This document shows positions 23,391 through 31,810 of a DNA stretch of 64,000 nt, piece after piece. The stretch is taken from positions 1 through 64,000 of the forward strand of contig NZ_JAMTCK010000009.1 in the NCBI RefSeq assembly GCF_024171785.1, given 5' to 3'. Position numbers and translations under genes: made by a program. This stretch comes from Goodfellowiella coeruleoviolacea (GTDB lineage Bacteria; Actinomycetota; Actinomycetes; Mycobacteriales; Pseudonocardiaceae). Within the stretch, counting starts at the first letter, position 1. Every line of letters starts with the position of its first letter. The notes under the pieces were generated by a model. That model did no database searches and had not been told where the DNA came from. It was given only the letters and a program-made list of their open reading frames with translations.

Positions 23391-24185
23391 ATGCAACTGA
23401 GCACGGACCAGGTGTCCCGGTACCAGCGGGACGGTTTCCTGGTGGTGGAGAACCTGTTCAGCGCCGCGGAGGTCGCGGACCTGTGCGCGGCGTTCGACGC
23501 CGACGCGCGGGTGCCCGGCCCGCAGCGCGTCCTAGAGGACGACTCCGACCGCGTGCGCGCGATCTACGCGTCGCACCACCGGCAGCGGGAGTTCGCCGAC
23601 CTCGTCCGCACCCCGCGGCTGCTGGGTCCGGTGCACGCGCTGCTGTCCGACCAGGTCTACGTCTACCAGCTGAAGATCAACGCCAAGCCGGCGTTCGGCG
23701 GCGACAAGTGGGGCTGGCACCAGGACTTCCTCGCCTGGCAGCTCGCCGACCTGCTGCCGGCACCGCGGCTGGTGAACGTCGCGGTGCTGCTCGACGACAG
23801 CACCGAGTTCAACGGCCCGCTGATCGTCGTCCCCGGTTCGCACACGTTGGGTGAGCTGCGGGAGCACCGGTCCGACCAGCACCGCTCCGAGCAGCACCTC
23901 GACCCGGACGACATCTCGCTGCGCCCGGACCAGCTGGCCGGCGTGGTGGCCGAGCGCGGCCTGCACAGCGTCAAGGCACGCGCGGGGTCCGTGGTGTTCT
24001 TCCACCCGGAGATCGTGCACGGCTCCGCGCCGAACATGTCGCCGTACCCGCGCAGGCTGCTGATCGTCACCTACAACGACACGCGCAACCTGCCGATGAC
24101 GCCGAACCCGCGGCCGGACTACCTCGTCGGCCGCGACACCACACCGCTGCGGCCCACGGACGTGGTGACCGGGGTGTCCCGGTGA
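23391..24185 (+). CDS. Phytanoyl-CoA dioxygenase (PhyH/EctD-type) family hydroxylase
   Basis: 264 residues from an ATG preceded by GGGGAGAAGG, 16 nt after the fusion gene. The double-stranded beta-helix iron centre is visible: His110-x-Asp112 in GWHQDFLAW, distal His210 in EIVHGSAPN, and an Arg pair about ten residues later (PYPRRLL) for 2-oxoglutarate. The GWHQDF...LVNVAVLLDD layout is like ectoine/proline-type PhyH hydroxylases, which use O2 and 2-oxoglutarate to hydroxylate small amino acids or peptide side chains. It sits between the PanD-AsnO fusion and an alcohol dehydrogenase, and its stop overlaps the next start (GTGA), so it is a tailoring enzyme of this cluster. Candidate substrates are Pro (two Pro-type modules in the first line), Asp/Asn or Thr; the sequence does not decide. 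Halogenation is unlikely because the Asp ligand is present. Confidence 0.9.
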   Translation: MQLSTDQVSRYQRDGFLVVENLFSAAEVADLCAAFDADARVPGPQRVLEDDSDRVRAIYASHHRQREFADLVRTPRLLGPVHALLSDQVYVYQLKINAKPAFGGDKWGWHQDFLAWQLADLLPAPRLVNVAVLLDDSTEFNGPLIVVPGSHTLGELREHRSDQHRSEQHLDPDDISLRPDQLAGVVAERGLHSVKARAGSVVFFHPEIVHGSAPNMSPYPRRLLIVTYNDTRNLPMTPNPRPDYLVGRDTTPLRPTDVVTGVSR

Positions 24186-25297
24186 CTGGCGCGGTGGGCG
24201 GGGGCGCGCAGGCGGTCGTCCTGGAGCGGTTCGACGCGCCGCTCGCGCTGCGCGAGTTCGACATCCCGGTGGCGGGGGAGGGCGACACCGTGATCGCCTG
24301 CCGGTACAGCGGGATCTGCGGCACCGACCTGCACCTGTGCCAGGGGCACCTGGACATCCCGACCCCGCTGGTGCTGGGCCACGAGGGGCTCGGGGTCGTC
24401 GCCGAGCTGGGGCCCGGTGCCGACGCGGAGGCGGGCGGCGGCCCGCTCGCCGTCGGCGACGTGGTGATGTGGGCGTCGTCGATCGCGTGCGGGCGGTGCG
24501 TGCCGTGCCGGCAGTACCGCGAGCCGACGCTGTGCGAGAACCGGCAGACGTGCGGGGTGAACCGGCCGACGACGACACCGCCGTCGTTGTTCGGCTCCTG
24601 GGCCACGCACATCTGCCTGCGGCCGGGGAGCACGATCGTGCGGCTGCCGGAGCGGGTCGACCCGGTGGCGGCCATGTCGCTGGCGTGCGCGGGCCCGACG
24701 ATGGTGCACGCGCTGCTCGACCGCCGCCCGGTCCGCCTCGGTGAGGTGGTCGTGGTGCAGGGCAGCGGCCCGGTCGGCCTCGCCGCGGCCGCGCTCGCGC
24801 AGCTCGCGGGCGCGGCGCGGGTGATCCTGGTCGGCGGCCCGGCGAGCCGGCTGAGCCTGGCGGCCCGGTCCGGCATCGGCGACGAGCACGTCAACATCGT
24901 CGAGGCCAGGGACCCCGACTGCGTGCTCAACCAGGTCGTCGAGCTGACCGGGGGCCGGGGCGCGGATCTGGTCATCGAGTGCACCGGGGTGCCGTCGGCG
25001 ATAGCGCAGGGGATGCGGCTGGCCCGCCGAGGCGGGTCCTACCTGGTGGTGGGGCAGTACACGGACGCGGGCGACACCACGATCAACCCGCACCAGATCG
25101 TGTACCGCCAGCTCGACGTGGTCGGGTCGTGGGCGTTCTCCGGGGCCCACCTGGTCGAGTACGTCCGGCTCCTACCCGTCCTGACCGGCAGGTTCGACCT
25201 CGGTGCGCTCGTCACCACGTACCCGCTCGCCGCGGCGGCGACCGCCATGTCCTCGGTCGCCTCGGGGGAGGTGATGAAGGCCGTGCTGACGAGCTGA
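24182..25297 (+). CDS. Zinc-dependent medium-chain alcohol dehydrogenase
   Basis: 371 residues, GTG start overlapping the previous stop. Family marks are the GICGTD segment with the catalytic-zinc Cys, the GHE motif, a four-Cys structural-zinc loop (CGRC..C then C after seven residues) near residue 105, and a Rossmann GSGPVG motif near residue 195. Members of this sorbitol/threonine dehydrogenase-like group oxidise secondary or primary alcohols with NAD(P). In this operon position it most likely acts after one of the two hydroxylases, oxidising a newly installed hydroxyl, or on a precursor. No specific substrate can be read from the sequence. A 443-nt gap follows before the regulator. Confidence 0.9.
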   Translation: MTGAVGGGAQAVVLERFDAPLALREFDIPVAGEGDTVIACRYSGICGTDLHLCQGHLDIPTPLVLGHEGLGVVAELGPGADAEAGGGPLAVGDVVMWASSIACGRCVPCRQYREPTLCENRQTCGVNRPTTTPPSLFGSWATHICLRPGSTIVRLPERVDPVAAMSLACAGPTMVHALLDRRPVRLGEVVVVQGSGPVGLAAAALAQLAGAARVILVGGPASRLSLAARSGIGDEHVNIVEARDPDCVLNQVVELTGGRGADLVIECTGVPSAIAQGMRLARRGGSYLVVGQYTDAGDTTINPHQIVYRQLDVVGSWAFSGAHLVEYVRLLPVLTGRFDLGALVTTYPLAAAATAMSSVASGEVMKAVLTS

Positions 25298-25740
25298 CGG
25301 GTCGGTGTCGCGTTCGGTATCAGCTCGGTGAACTCGGACATGGCGAGCGAATGCCGGGGACGGCAGCAGGTGGGCGAATTTCGCGGAGTGTACCGGATCC
25401 GTCTTGTCCGGCGGCCCGTGGCGGGGTGGCGGCCAGCCGTTGCCGTTTGCCCGGATGCGGCCCGAGCTGGTGATCCGGCATCGGGGAAATGCGTCCGAGA
25501 ATTCTTTGGTTCCGGTATTCCGGTAGCGGAAAAGCGGGACCGCGGTATCCGTTCTCCGGCCTTTGCGGGCCGCGCGAATGTCCATGCGATGAGTTACCCG
25601 GAAGTGGATATTTGTTGGCAATATGCGCTACGGACAGTGATCGTCGCTGGTCGCGAGTCACACGAATGGCGGAGTTTGAAGGCTCTCGCTTCCCTCGTCA
25701 TGTTTAGTATGGTGTCGTTACGTGTGGGGAATCAGTTCTC
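25298..25740 (+). promoter_or_regulatory. 443-nt intergenic region upstream of the LAL regulator
   Basis: No convincing gene. It is more AT-rich than anything around it, especially 25480-25740, which fits a promoter and leader for the regulator. TAGTAT at 25705-25710, about 30 nt before the ATG, is a possible -10 box, but no -35 at good spacing was found. No clear terminator hairpin was seen after the dehydrogenase. Several short CCGG-containing inverted motifs occur but none is convincing. Confidence 0.4.
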
Positions 25741-28557
25741 ATGGGGGGTACCCAAGTGCTGCTCACGGAACGCGATGCCGTATTGGATCATGTCCGGTTT
25801 TTGGTGAACTCGACGCGGAACGAGCGCGAGGCGAACGTTGTGCTGGTGGGCGGCGCGGTCGGCACCGGGAAGACCGCGGTGCTGACCCGCTTCGCCGAGA
25901 TCGCGCGCTCGCGCGGTGCCGTGGTGCTCACGGCTGTCGCGTTCCCGGCCGGTCCTGAGGTGTCGTCCGGCGTCGTCGACCAGCTCGTCGGTGGACTGGT
26001 ACCGCAGCCGAGAAGACCCGGCAGCGCCGACGAACTCACCCGGTACGTGAGCGCGGCGGCGCCGCGGTTCAACGCCCGCGTGCTGCACCGGGCCTCCCGC
26101 GTGCTCACCGAGGTGGCGCAGGAGTCGCACCTGGTCGTCTGCGTCGACGACATCCAGCACATGGACGCCGAGGCCGTCCAGTTCATGCTGCACTTCATCC
26201 GCGCGTCCGCCGGCCTTCCGGTCACGTTCGCGTTCACCGAGACCGCCGGGGTGCCGGGCACGGGCACCGAACTGCACGACTACCTGGCCCGCCACCAGCG
26301 GGTGCGGCGGTTCACCCTGCGCCCGCTGTCGGCGGACGGGGTGCAGGACGTGCTCGCCGAGGACGTCGGGCGGTCGGCCACGGCGCTGACCGAGCAGGCG
26401 GTGCGGATCACCGGCGGCAACCCGCTGCTGCTGTTCGCGCTGATCACCGACCTGCGCGACCGGGGAGACGACGGCGGCGACCCCGGCGGCACCGGCGGCG
26501 CCGCCGGCGCCGTGCCGCGCCGCGTCGTACCGGGAGAGAACTTCCAGCGCGCGTACCGGAGTTGCCTGCGCGCGGGCGGCGAGCTGGCCAGGAAGGTGGT
26601 CACCGCCCTGGCCGTGCTCGGCGACACCGCGACCGCGCTGCTCGCCGCCCGGCTCACCAGGACCGACATCGCCACCGTCGAGGCTGTCGCCGACTGGCTG
26701 GGCCAGGCGGGCCTGTTGTCCTGGCTGCGTTTCCGGCACCCGGCGGCCCGCGCGGCCGTGCTCGCCGGGACCGACCGCGACGAGCTGATCGGGCTGCACC
26801 GGGCAGCCGCCCGCCTGCTGTTCGAGACCGGCGCGCCCACCCGCGAGGTCGCCGGGCACCTGCTCGTCTGCGGGGTGACCGACGAGCCGTTCGCGGGCCG
26901 GGTGCTCGCGGACGCCGCCGAGCAGGCGCTGCTCGCGGGACAGGCCGAGGACGCGACCGCCTACCTGTACCTGGTGCACCGGCAACCCGCCGACCAGATG
27001 GAGGAGGCCGAGGCCGCGCTCGCGCTCTCCGCGGTGGAGTGGCGGGTCAACCCGATCGGGGCCGTGCGACGCCTGCACGGGCTGGCGGAGCTGGTGATCG
27101 AGGGACAGCTGACCGACCACCGCGCCGTCGCGGTGGCGGAGAACCTGTTGTGGCACGGCGACGTCGCAGAGGCCGAGCAGGCGTTCACCGCACTGCACGA
27201 GCGCGCCGACACGTTCGACGCGGCGACCAGGTCGGCGTTCGCCGAGGCCGTGTCGATGATGTCGGCCGGATTCCCGGCGGTGCACCAGCGGCTGCGGGCC
27301 AGGCTGCCGGACCTTGAGGTTGACGCCGAGCAGCCGCCGGTGGGGCTGACCGCGTCGTCGTGCCCGCTGTTGACCTTCGGCCGGGTCCGCTGGGTGCGGG
27401 ACGAGGAGGCGGCGGACGCGGCGGAGGCGCTCCTGGCGGCCACCCCGGTGAACGAGGGCACGTTGCCCAGGCTCACCGCTGCGGTGGTCACGCTGGTCGC
27501 CGCGGAACGCACCGACCAGGCCGTGTCGTGGTCCGAGCACGTCATGCGGGAGATCGAGGGCAGGCACGCGCCGGCGTGGCAGGCGGTGCTCGACGGCATG
27601 CGGGGGATCGTCGCCCTGCAGAGCGGCGACTACGCCGAGGCCGAGGCGCACGCGAGGGCCGCGTTGTCCGGCGTGCCGGCACGGGTGTGGGGCGCCGGAA
27701 TCGGCATCCCGCTCGCCACCGCGTTGTTCGCCGCAACCGCGCAGGGCAGGCACGCCGACGCACGGGCGCTCGTCGGGCAGCCCGTGCCCGCCTCGATGTT
27801 CGAGTCGGTCTACGGCCTGGTCTACCTCACCGCGTGCGGCGAGTACCACCTGGCAGCACGGCAGTACCGCTCGGCACTCGAGCGATTCACGCAGTGCGGC
27901 GAGCTGATCGCGGCGTGGGAGATCGCCACGCCCGGCCTCGTGTCGTGGCGTTTCGGCGCCGCCCGCGCCTGGCTCGGGCTCGGCGACCAGGGCGAGGCGC
28001 GCAGGCTGCTGGAGGAGGACCTCCGGCTGCTCGGCGACTCGCCGTCCCGAGGGCGCGGGCTGTCCCTGCGGCTGTTGGCGTCGATACACCAGGCCGGGCG
28101 CCGCCAGGCACTGCTCGAACAGGCCGTGGACGTGCTGTCCAGAGTGGACGCGAGACTGGAGCTGACCGACGCGCTCACCGACCTCGGCACGTTCTTCGCC
28201 CGCCGCGGCGACGCGAAGCGCGCCGTCGCGGTCACCCGCAGGATCGTGGAGCTGACGCGGGAGTGGCGGGCGAAGGCACCCGTGAAGCGCGCGCCCCGGC
28301 GCTGGACCGGCGGCACCGCGCCCGCCGAGGGGCAGGCCAGGCTCACCAGCCTGACCGAGGCCGAGCGGCGCGTGAGCGCGATGGCCGCGGACGGGTGGAG
28401 CAACAAGGAGATCGCGGAGGCGCTGTCCATCACCGTCAGCACGGTCGAGCAACACCTCACGCGGTCCTACCGCAAGTTATCGATCCGCCGACGCAGGGAG
28501 CTGCCGCGCCAGCTGCTCGTCGCCGGCCAGGAGCAGACAGGCAGGCTCGTCGGATGA
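25741..28557 (+). CDS. LAL-type (large ATP-binding LuxR) transcriptional activator
   Basis: 938 residues. The N-terminal NTPase has a Walker A P-loop GGAVGTGKT near residue 35 and a Walker B LVVCVDDIQ near residue 133. A long helical repeat-rich middle region follows, and a C-terminal LuxR helix-turn-helix occupies roughly 875-930 (SNKEIAEALSITVSTVEQH). This architecture and length are typical of LAL pathway-specific activators of antibiotic clusters. The start may be ATG 25741 or GTG 25756, which has a GGGGGG tract upstream. A TTA leucine codon (28477-28479) lies inside the HTH, so translation may depend on the rare bldA tRNA. Its stop overlaps the VOC gene start (ATGA). It probably controls the divergent PKS/NRPS-C promoter and perhaps its own operon; this is inference from context. 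Confidence 0.93.
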   Translation: MGGTQVLLTERDAVLDHVRFLVNSTRNEREANVVLVGGAVGTGKTAVLTRFAEIARSRGAVVLTAVAFPAGPEVSSGVVDQLVGGLVPQPRRPGSADELTRYVSAAAPRFNARVLHRASRVLTEVAQESHLVVCVDDIQHMDAEAVQFMLHFIRASAGLPVTFAFTETAGVPGTGTELHDYLARHQRVRRFTLRPLSADGVQDVLAEDVGRSATALTEQAVRITGGNPLLLFALITDLRDRGDDGGDPGGTGGAAGAVPRRVVPGENFQRAYRSCLRAGGELARKVVTALAVLGDTATALLAARLTRTDIATVEAVADWLGQAGLLSWLRFRHPAARAAVLAGTDRDELIGLHRAAARLLFETGAPTREVAGHLLVCGVTDEPFAGRVLADAAEQALLAGQAEDATAYLYLVHRQPADQMEEAEAALALSAVEWRVNPIGAVRRLHGLAELVIEGQLTDHRAVAVAENLLWHGDVAEAEQAFTALHERADTFDAATRSAFAEAVSMMSAGFPAVHQRLRARLPDLEVDAEQPPVGLTASSCPLLTFGRVRWVRDEEAADAAEALLAATPVNEGTLPRLTAAVVTLVAAERTDQAVSWSEHVMREIEGRHAPAWQAVLDGMRGIVALQSGDYAEAEAHARAALSGVPARVWGAGIGIPLATALFAATAQGRHADARALVGQPVPASMFESVYGLVYLTACGEYHLAARQYRSALERFTQCGELIAAWEIATPGLVSWRFGAARAWLGLGDQGEARRLLEEDLRLLGDSPSRGRGLSLRLLASIHQAGRRQALLEQAVDVLSRVDARLELTDALTDLGTFFARRGDAKRAVAVTRRIVELTREWRAKAPVKRAPRRWTGGTAPAEGQARLTSLTEAERRVSAMAADGWSNKEIAEALSITVSTVEQHLTRSYRKLSIRRRRELPRQLLVAGQEQTGRLVG
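28477..28479 (+). other. TTA leucine codon in the LAL regulator
   Basis: In-frame TTA within the HTH-coding part. TTA is extremely rare in such GC-rich genomes. In Streptomyces it is read only by the bldA tRNA and often marks pathway regulators. Confidence 0.85.
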
Positions 28558-29000
28558 ACTCACCTTTCCAGCGGCTGCACCACATCTGCGTGGTCGTGGC
28601 CGACATCGACCGCGCGGTCGAGTTCTACACCTCGGTCGGCATCGGGCCGTGGCAGGACTACCCGCCGCTCACCCAGTACACCGAGCTGGACGTGCCGAGC
28701 CGCGACGGTTTCCTCGGCCTGAAGTACAAGTACGCCGACGTCGGCGGCATCCAGTACCAGCTCGTCGAGCCGGGTGACGGCGACTCGCCGCAGCAGCAGT
28801 TCCTCGACACGCACGGCGAAGGCGTGTTCCACCTCGGGTTCGTGGTCGACGACCTCGCCGAGGGGACGGCGGCCGCCGCCGGCCTCGGCGTTCGGCCGTG
28901 GATGACCGGACGGCGGCCGGACGGGAGCGGCTTCACCTACTTCGACACGCGCGCCCGGGCGGGCGTCACGATCGAGATACGGCAGAGCCCGACGAGCTGA
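28554..29000 (+). CDS. VOC-superfamily protein, methylmalonyl-CoA-epimerase-like
   Basis: 148 residues, ATG overlapping the LAL stop. Two betaalphabetabetabeta units of the vicinal-oxygen-chelate fold are visible. Candidate metal ligands are His in LHHICVV near the N-terminus, Gln in YQLVEP, His in FHLGFVVDD and Glu in TIEIRQ near the C-terminus; this H-Q-H-E pattern resembles methylmalonyl-CoA epimerase. VOC enzymes perform epimerisation, isomerisation, ring opening or extradiol cleavage. Being co-translated with the regulator and next to the polyene/cinnamoyl PKS operon, it could isomerise an acyl intermediate or a hydroxylated residue, but no evidence picks a reaction. Its last 35 nt overlap the 3' end of the convergent CrtI-like gene. 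A glyoxalase-type detoxification role remains possible. Confidence 0.82.
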   Translation: MNSPFQRLHHICVVVADIDRAVEFYTSVGIGPWQDYPPLTQYTELDVPSRDGFLGLKYKYADVGGIQYQLVEPGDGDSPQQQFLDTHGEGVFHLGFVVDDLAEGTAAAAGLGVRPWMTGRRPDGSGFTYFDTRARAGVTIEIRQSPTS

Positions 29001-30645
29001 CGGAGTCCAGGCGGGCCAGACCGCGCGCGCCTCGACGTTCCCGGCCGCGCGAGACGGCGAGCGCGTCCCAGTCGGCGGTCCTGGCGGGCAGCCGACCGGG
29101 ATCGCCGAGGACCGCACCGCCGTGCACCTCGGCGAGCAGCGGCCTGCCGGTGATGGCCGAGGCCGCGGTGATCCCGCTGACCGCGACACCGGTTATCCCG
29201 TTGCCCTGCTTGGTGCTCTGGCCAGCGACGTAGAGACCGCCGATGCCGGTGCGCACACCGGGCCGGTCGGACGGGGTGCCCCAGTGCGCGAGACCGAACG
29301 GCGTGCCACCGGTGGAGAGCGTGTACCGCTCCTGGGTCAGCGGCGTCGCCGTCTCGACGTGCGTCAGGTGCGCGCGGAACGGGCCGAGCGCGGCCTCGGC
29401 GGCGGCCAGCACCGCGTCGGTGACGCGTGCCTTCGCCCTGCGGTAGGCGGGATCCCGCCGGTAGCGGGCCCCGGCCGCGCCCCACAGCTCGCGGTCGGCC
29501 GGCCACGTGGTCATCAGCTGGAAGTTCGCGTGTCCCGGTGGGCAGGCGCGGGGCTCCTTGAGCGAGCCGAACGACGCGAGCAGGTAGGGGATCTCGTCGA
29601 GGTCGCCGAGGTCGAGGCGGCGGAAGGCGCGCTCGATGTCGTCGTGCGGGTACCACCACAGGTTGGCCGCGTCGGCGCGGTCCAGCTCGCGGTCGAGCGC
29701 GACGTACACCGACACCAGCGGCAGCGCGGGCGTCGCGGTCCGCGCCCGGTTCACGATGCCCGGCGCGAAGTGCTCCGGGCCGACGAGTTCGAGCACGGTG
29801 CGCACGTAGTCCGCGTTCGACACGACCAGTCCGGTGTGGACGGTGCGGCCGTCCGCCAGGGCCACGCCGGTGACCGCGCCGCCCTCGACGAGGATCCGCC
29901 GCACCCGGCTGCGGGTGCGGACCGCGCCGCCGTGCGCCTCGATGGCCTCGACGAGCGCGGCGGCGATCTCCTGCCCGCCGCCGACGGGGTAGTAGGCGCC
30001 GCGCAGGTAGTGGTCGATCACCGTGGCGTGCGCGGTGACCGGGGTCCGGTTCGGCGGGAGCCCGTAGTTGGGCGACTGCGCCGCGAGCAACGTCCGCGCC
30101 CGCGCGGACAGTCCACAGTGGTCGAACAGGTCGGTCAGCGTGCGACGGCTCCACGCCAGCACAGTGCCCGCCTCGGCGCGGAGTCCGGCCGGGTCGGGGG
30201 CGAGCAGCATCGCGCGTTGGGCGGTCGCCACCGCCCGCGCGACGTCGAGGAACGTGTCCAGACCGGGCAGCTCTCCGGGGAGCACGGCGGCGAGGCGGTC
30301 GCGGTAGGACCGCCAGTCGGCGGGGACCCGGACGTGCGCGCCCGGCACCCGGATCTCGTCGAACCCGTCGGGGTCCAGCTCGCGGAACCGGACGCGCCCG
30401 GCCAGGCCGAGCCCGGCGAGGACCGCGGTCAGCAGGCCGTCCGGGCCGCAGTCGCCGAGGTAGTGCACGCCGACGTCGAACTCGTAGGCGCGGCGCCTGC
30501 GGAACACGTGGCTGTTGCCGCCCGCCACGTCGTGGTGTTCCAGCACGAGCACGCGGTGCCCGGTGACGGCGAGGTAGCCTGCGCACACCAGCCCGCCGAC
30601 ACCCGCGCCGACGACGACCGCGTCCCAGCGTTCACCCGTGCTCAC
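28966..30645 (-). CDS. FAD-dependent CrtI/phytoene-desaturase-like oxidoreductase
   Basis: 559 residues, GTG start overlapping the KR stop (GTGA). The N-terminus has a dinucleotide-binding GAGVGG motif (residues 13-18) followed by an acidic VLEHHD strand end and AGGN. The C-terminal FAD segment GIGGLYVAGQSTKQGNGITG is typical of phytoene desaturase and retinol saturase relatives. Such enzymes dehydrogenate polyenes. A CrtI-like gene regularly accompanies the type II PKS of cinnamoyl-lipid peptides, where it is thought to help oxidise a cyclised polyene to the benzene ring. Last gene of the seven-gene minus-strand operon; its tail runs 35 nt into the VOC gene. The polar Ser/Arg-rich last 35 residues look non-essential. 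Confidence 0.9.
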   Translation of the reverse strand: MSTGERWDAVVVGAGVGGLVCAGYLAVTGHRVLVLEHHDVAGGNSHVFRRRRAYEFDVGVHYLGDCGPDGLLTAVLAGLGLAGRVRFRELDPDGFDEIRVPGAHVRVPADWRSYRDRLAAVLPGELPGLDTFLDVARAVATAQRAMLLAPDPAGLRAEAGTVLAWSRRTLTDLFDHCGLSARARTLLAAQSPNYGLPPNRTPVTAHATVIDHYLRGAYYPVGGGQEIAAALVEAIEAHGGAVRTRSRVRRILVEGGAVTGVALADGRTVHTGLVVSNADYVRTVLELVGPEHFAPGIVNRARTATPALPLVSVYVALDRELDRADAANLWWYPHDDIERAFRRLDLGDLDEIPYLLASFGSLKEPRACPPGHANFQLMTTWPADRELWGAAGARYRRDPAYRRAKARVTDAVLAAAEAALGPFRAHLTHVETATPLTQERYTLSTGGTPFGLAHWGTPSDRPGVRTGIGGLYVAGQSTKQGNGITGVAVSGITAASAITGRPLLAEVHGGAVLGDPGRLPARTADWDALAVSRGRERRGARGLARLDSVSSSGSAVSRS

Positions 30646-31385
30646 AGGGAGATGCCGCCGTCGATGGCGAACACGGCACCGGTGACGTAGCCGGCCCGGT
30701 CCGAGGCCAGGTAGGTGACCAGGTCCGCGACCTCCTCCGGCCTGCCGAAGCGGTTGAGCGGGATGACCGCCAGCGCGTCCTCGGCCGCGCGTTCGCCGAG
30801 CGCGGCCACCATGTCGGTCTCGATGAACCCGGGCGCCACCACGTTGACCCGCACGCCGTGCCGCCCGGTCTCCTTGGCCAGCGCGAGCGAGAAGCCGACG
30901 AGTCCCGCCTTCGCGGCGGAGTAGTTGGTCTGCATGGCGTGGCCGCGGACCCCGGCGACCGACGAGATCGTGATGATCGACCCGGCCCGCCGCTTCATCA
31001 TCCCGAACGCGACGGGACGGCAGACGTGGTAGGCGCCGGTGAGGTTGGTGTCGACCACGTCGTGCCAGTCCTCGGCGCGCATCCGCACCAGTGGACCGTC
31101 ACGCGTGATGCCCGCCGCCGTCACGGCCACCGAGACCGGGCCCAGCTCGTGTTCGGTCCTGCGGACCCACGCCGCGACACCGGCGCCGTCGGTCACGTCG
31201 GCCTGTTCCGCGAGCACCCGCCTGCCCAGCTCGCGCACCTCGGCGGCGACCTTCTCGGCCGCGGCCACGTCGGAGCGGTAGCAGAACGCGACGTCCCAGC
31301 CGGCCGCGGCGAGCCCGCGCACCACGGCCCGGCCGATACCGCGCGACCCGCCGCTGACCAGTGCCACGCCGTTCTGCCCTGTCAT
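30642..31385 (-). CDS. FabG-like beta-ketoacyl-ACP reductase (SDR) of the type II PKS
   Basis: 247 residues. Classical SDR features: GGSRGIG cofactor loop (residues 12-18), NADP-compatible Arg, Asn114, Ser141/142, Tyr155 and Lys159 (YSAAK), and the PGFIETDM segment after the catalytic site. It should reduce each beta-keto intermediate on the stand-alone ACP so that the dehydratases can create double bonds. Start overlaps the upstream dehydratase stop and its own stop overlaps the CrtI-like gene, implying tight translational coupling. Confidence 0.93.
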   Translation of the reverse strand: MTGQNGVALVSGGSRGIGRAVVRGLAAAGWDVAFCYRSDVAAAEKVAAEVRELGRRVLAEQADVTDGAGVAAWVRRTEHELGPVSVAVTAAGITRDGPLVRMRAEDWHDVVDTNLTGAYHVCRPVAFGMMKRRAGSIITISSVAGVRGHAMQTNYSAAKAGLVGFSLALAKETGRHGVRVNVVAPGFIETDMVAALGERAAEDALAVIPLNRFGRPEEVADLVTYLASDRAGYVTGAVFAIDGGISL

Positions 31386-31810
31386 CCCTGCCCCCCGTTT
31401 CGTCGCACCGCGCTGGCGGGGCGGCGGGCCACGACCGCCCGCTCGACCGCCAGCACCGGTTGCCCCTTCGTCGTGGTTTCGCCGTCGAACACCGCGGTGT
31501 CGTCGGTCCGCGCCAGCACGCGGACCTCGTGCCGCAGCACGTCCTCGGCGCCGACCGCGCGGAGCACGCGCACCCCGGTCACCGCGCCGACCACCGGCAG
31601 TCCCGCGCCGCCCGTCCCGAACAGCAGCGCCGCGGCCTGCAGCCACGACTCCAGCAGCAGCGCATCGGGGAACCCGCCGGCGCGCAGCCACGGGTCGCCG
31701 GGTGTCACGGTCCGTTCGGCCACGAGCCGGCCGGGCCCGCGTGCGACGACCCGGTCGACCAGCAGCATGGGCGGTCGGTGCGGCAGCAGTGCGGTGATGT
31801 CCTCGCTCAC
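31382..31810 (-). CDS. Hotdog-fold dehydratase-like subunit lacking the catalytic His (DH-A)
   Basis: 142 residues, GTG start overlapping the DH-B stop. Begins like FabZ (LLPHRPPMLLVDRV). Where FabZ and DH-B have GHFP, this protein has GGFP (Gly46), so the catalytic His is gone, while the helix acidic residue (Glu54 in LLLES) remains. This suggests a partner subunit that works as a heterodimer with DH-B, as seen in other polyene systems with paired hotdog proteins, or a structural or chain-length role. The last 20 residues are Arg-rich. Alone it is unlikely to be an active FabZ. Confidence 0.82.
   Translation of the reverse strand: MSEDITALLPHRPPMLLVDRVVARGPGRLVAERTVTPGDPWLRAGGFPDALLLESWLQAAALLFGTGGAGLPVVGAVTGVRVLRAVGAEDVLRHEVRVLARTDDTAVFDGETTTKGQPVLAVERAVVARRPASAVRRNGGQG

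Noticed and set aside
25298-25740. Possible riboswitch, small RNA or small gene in the gap before the LAL regulator
   Set aside because: Open frames there have no ribosome site or motif and no extended conserved hairpin could be recognised by eye.
28937-30586. Alternative minus-strand frame of 549 codons over the CrtI-like gene
   Set aside because: Arg/Pro-rich translation without motifs, whereas the frame ending at 28966 shows the FAD-binding and CrtI signatures.
29122-30690. Plus-strand open frame of 522 codons antisense to the CrtI-like gene
   Set aside because: No motifs and a composition typical of shadows; the minus-strand gene is well supported.
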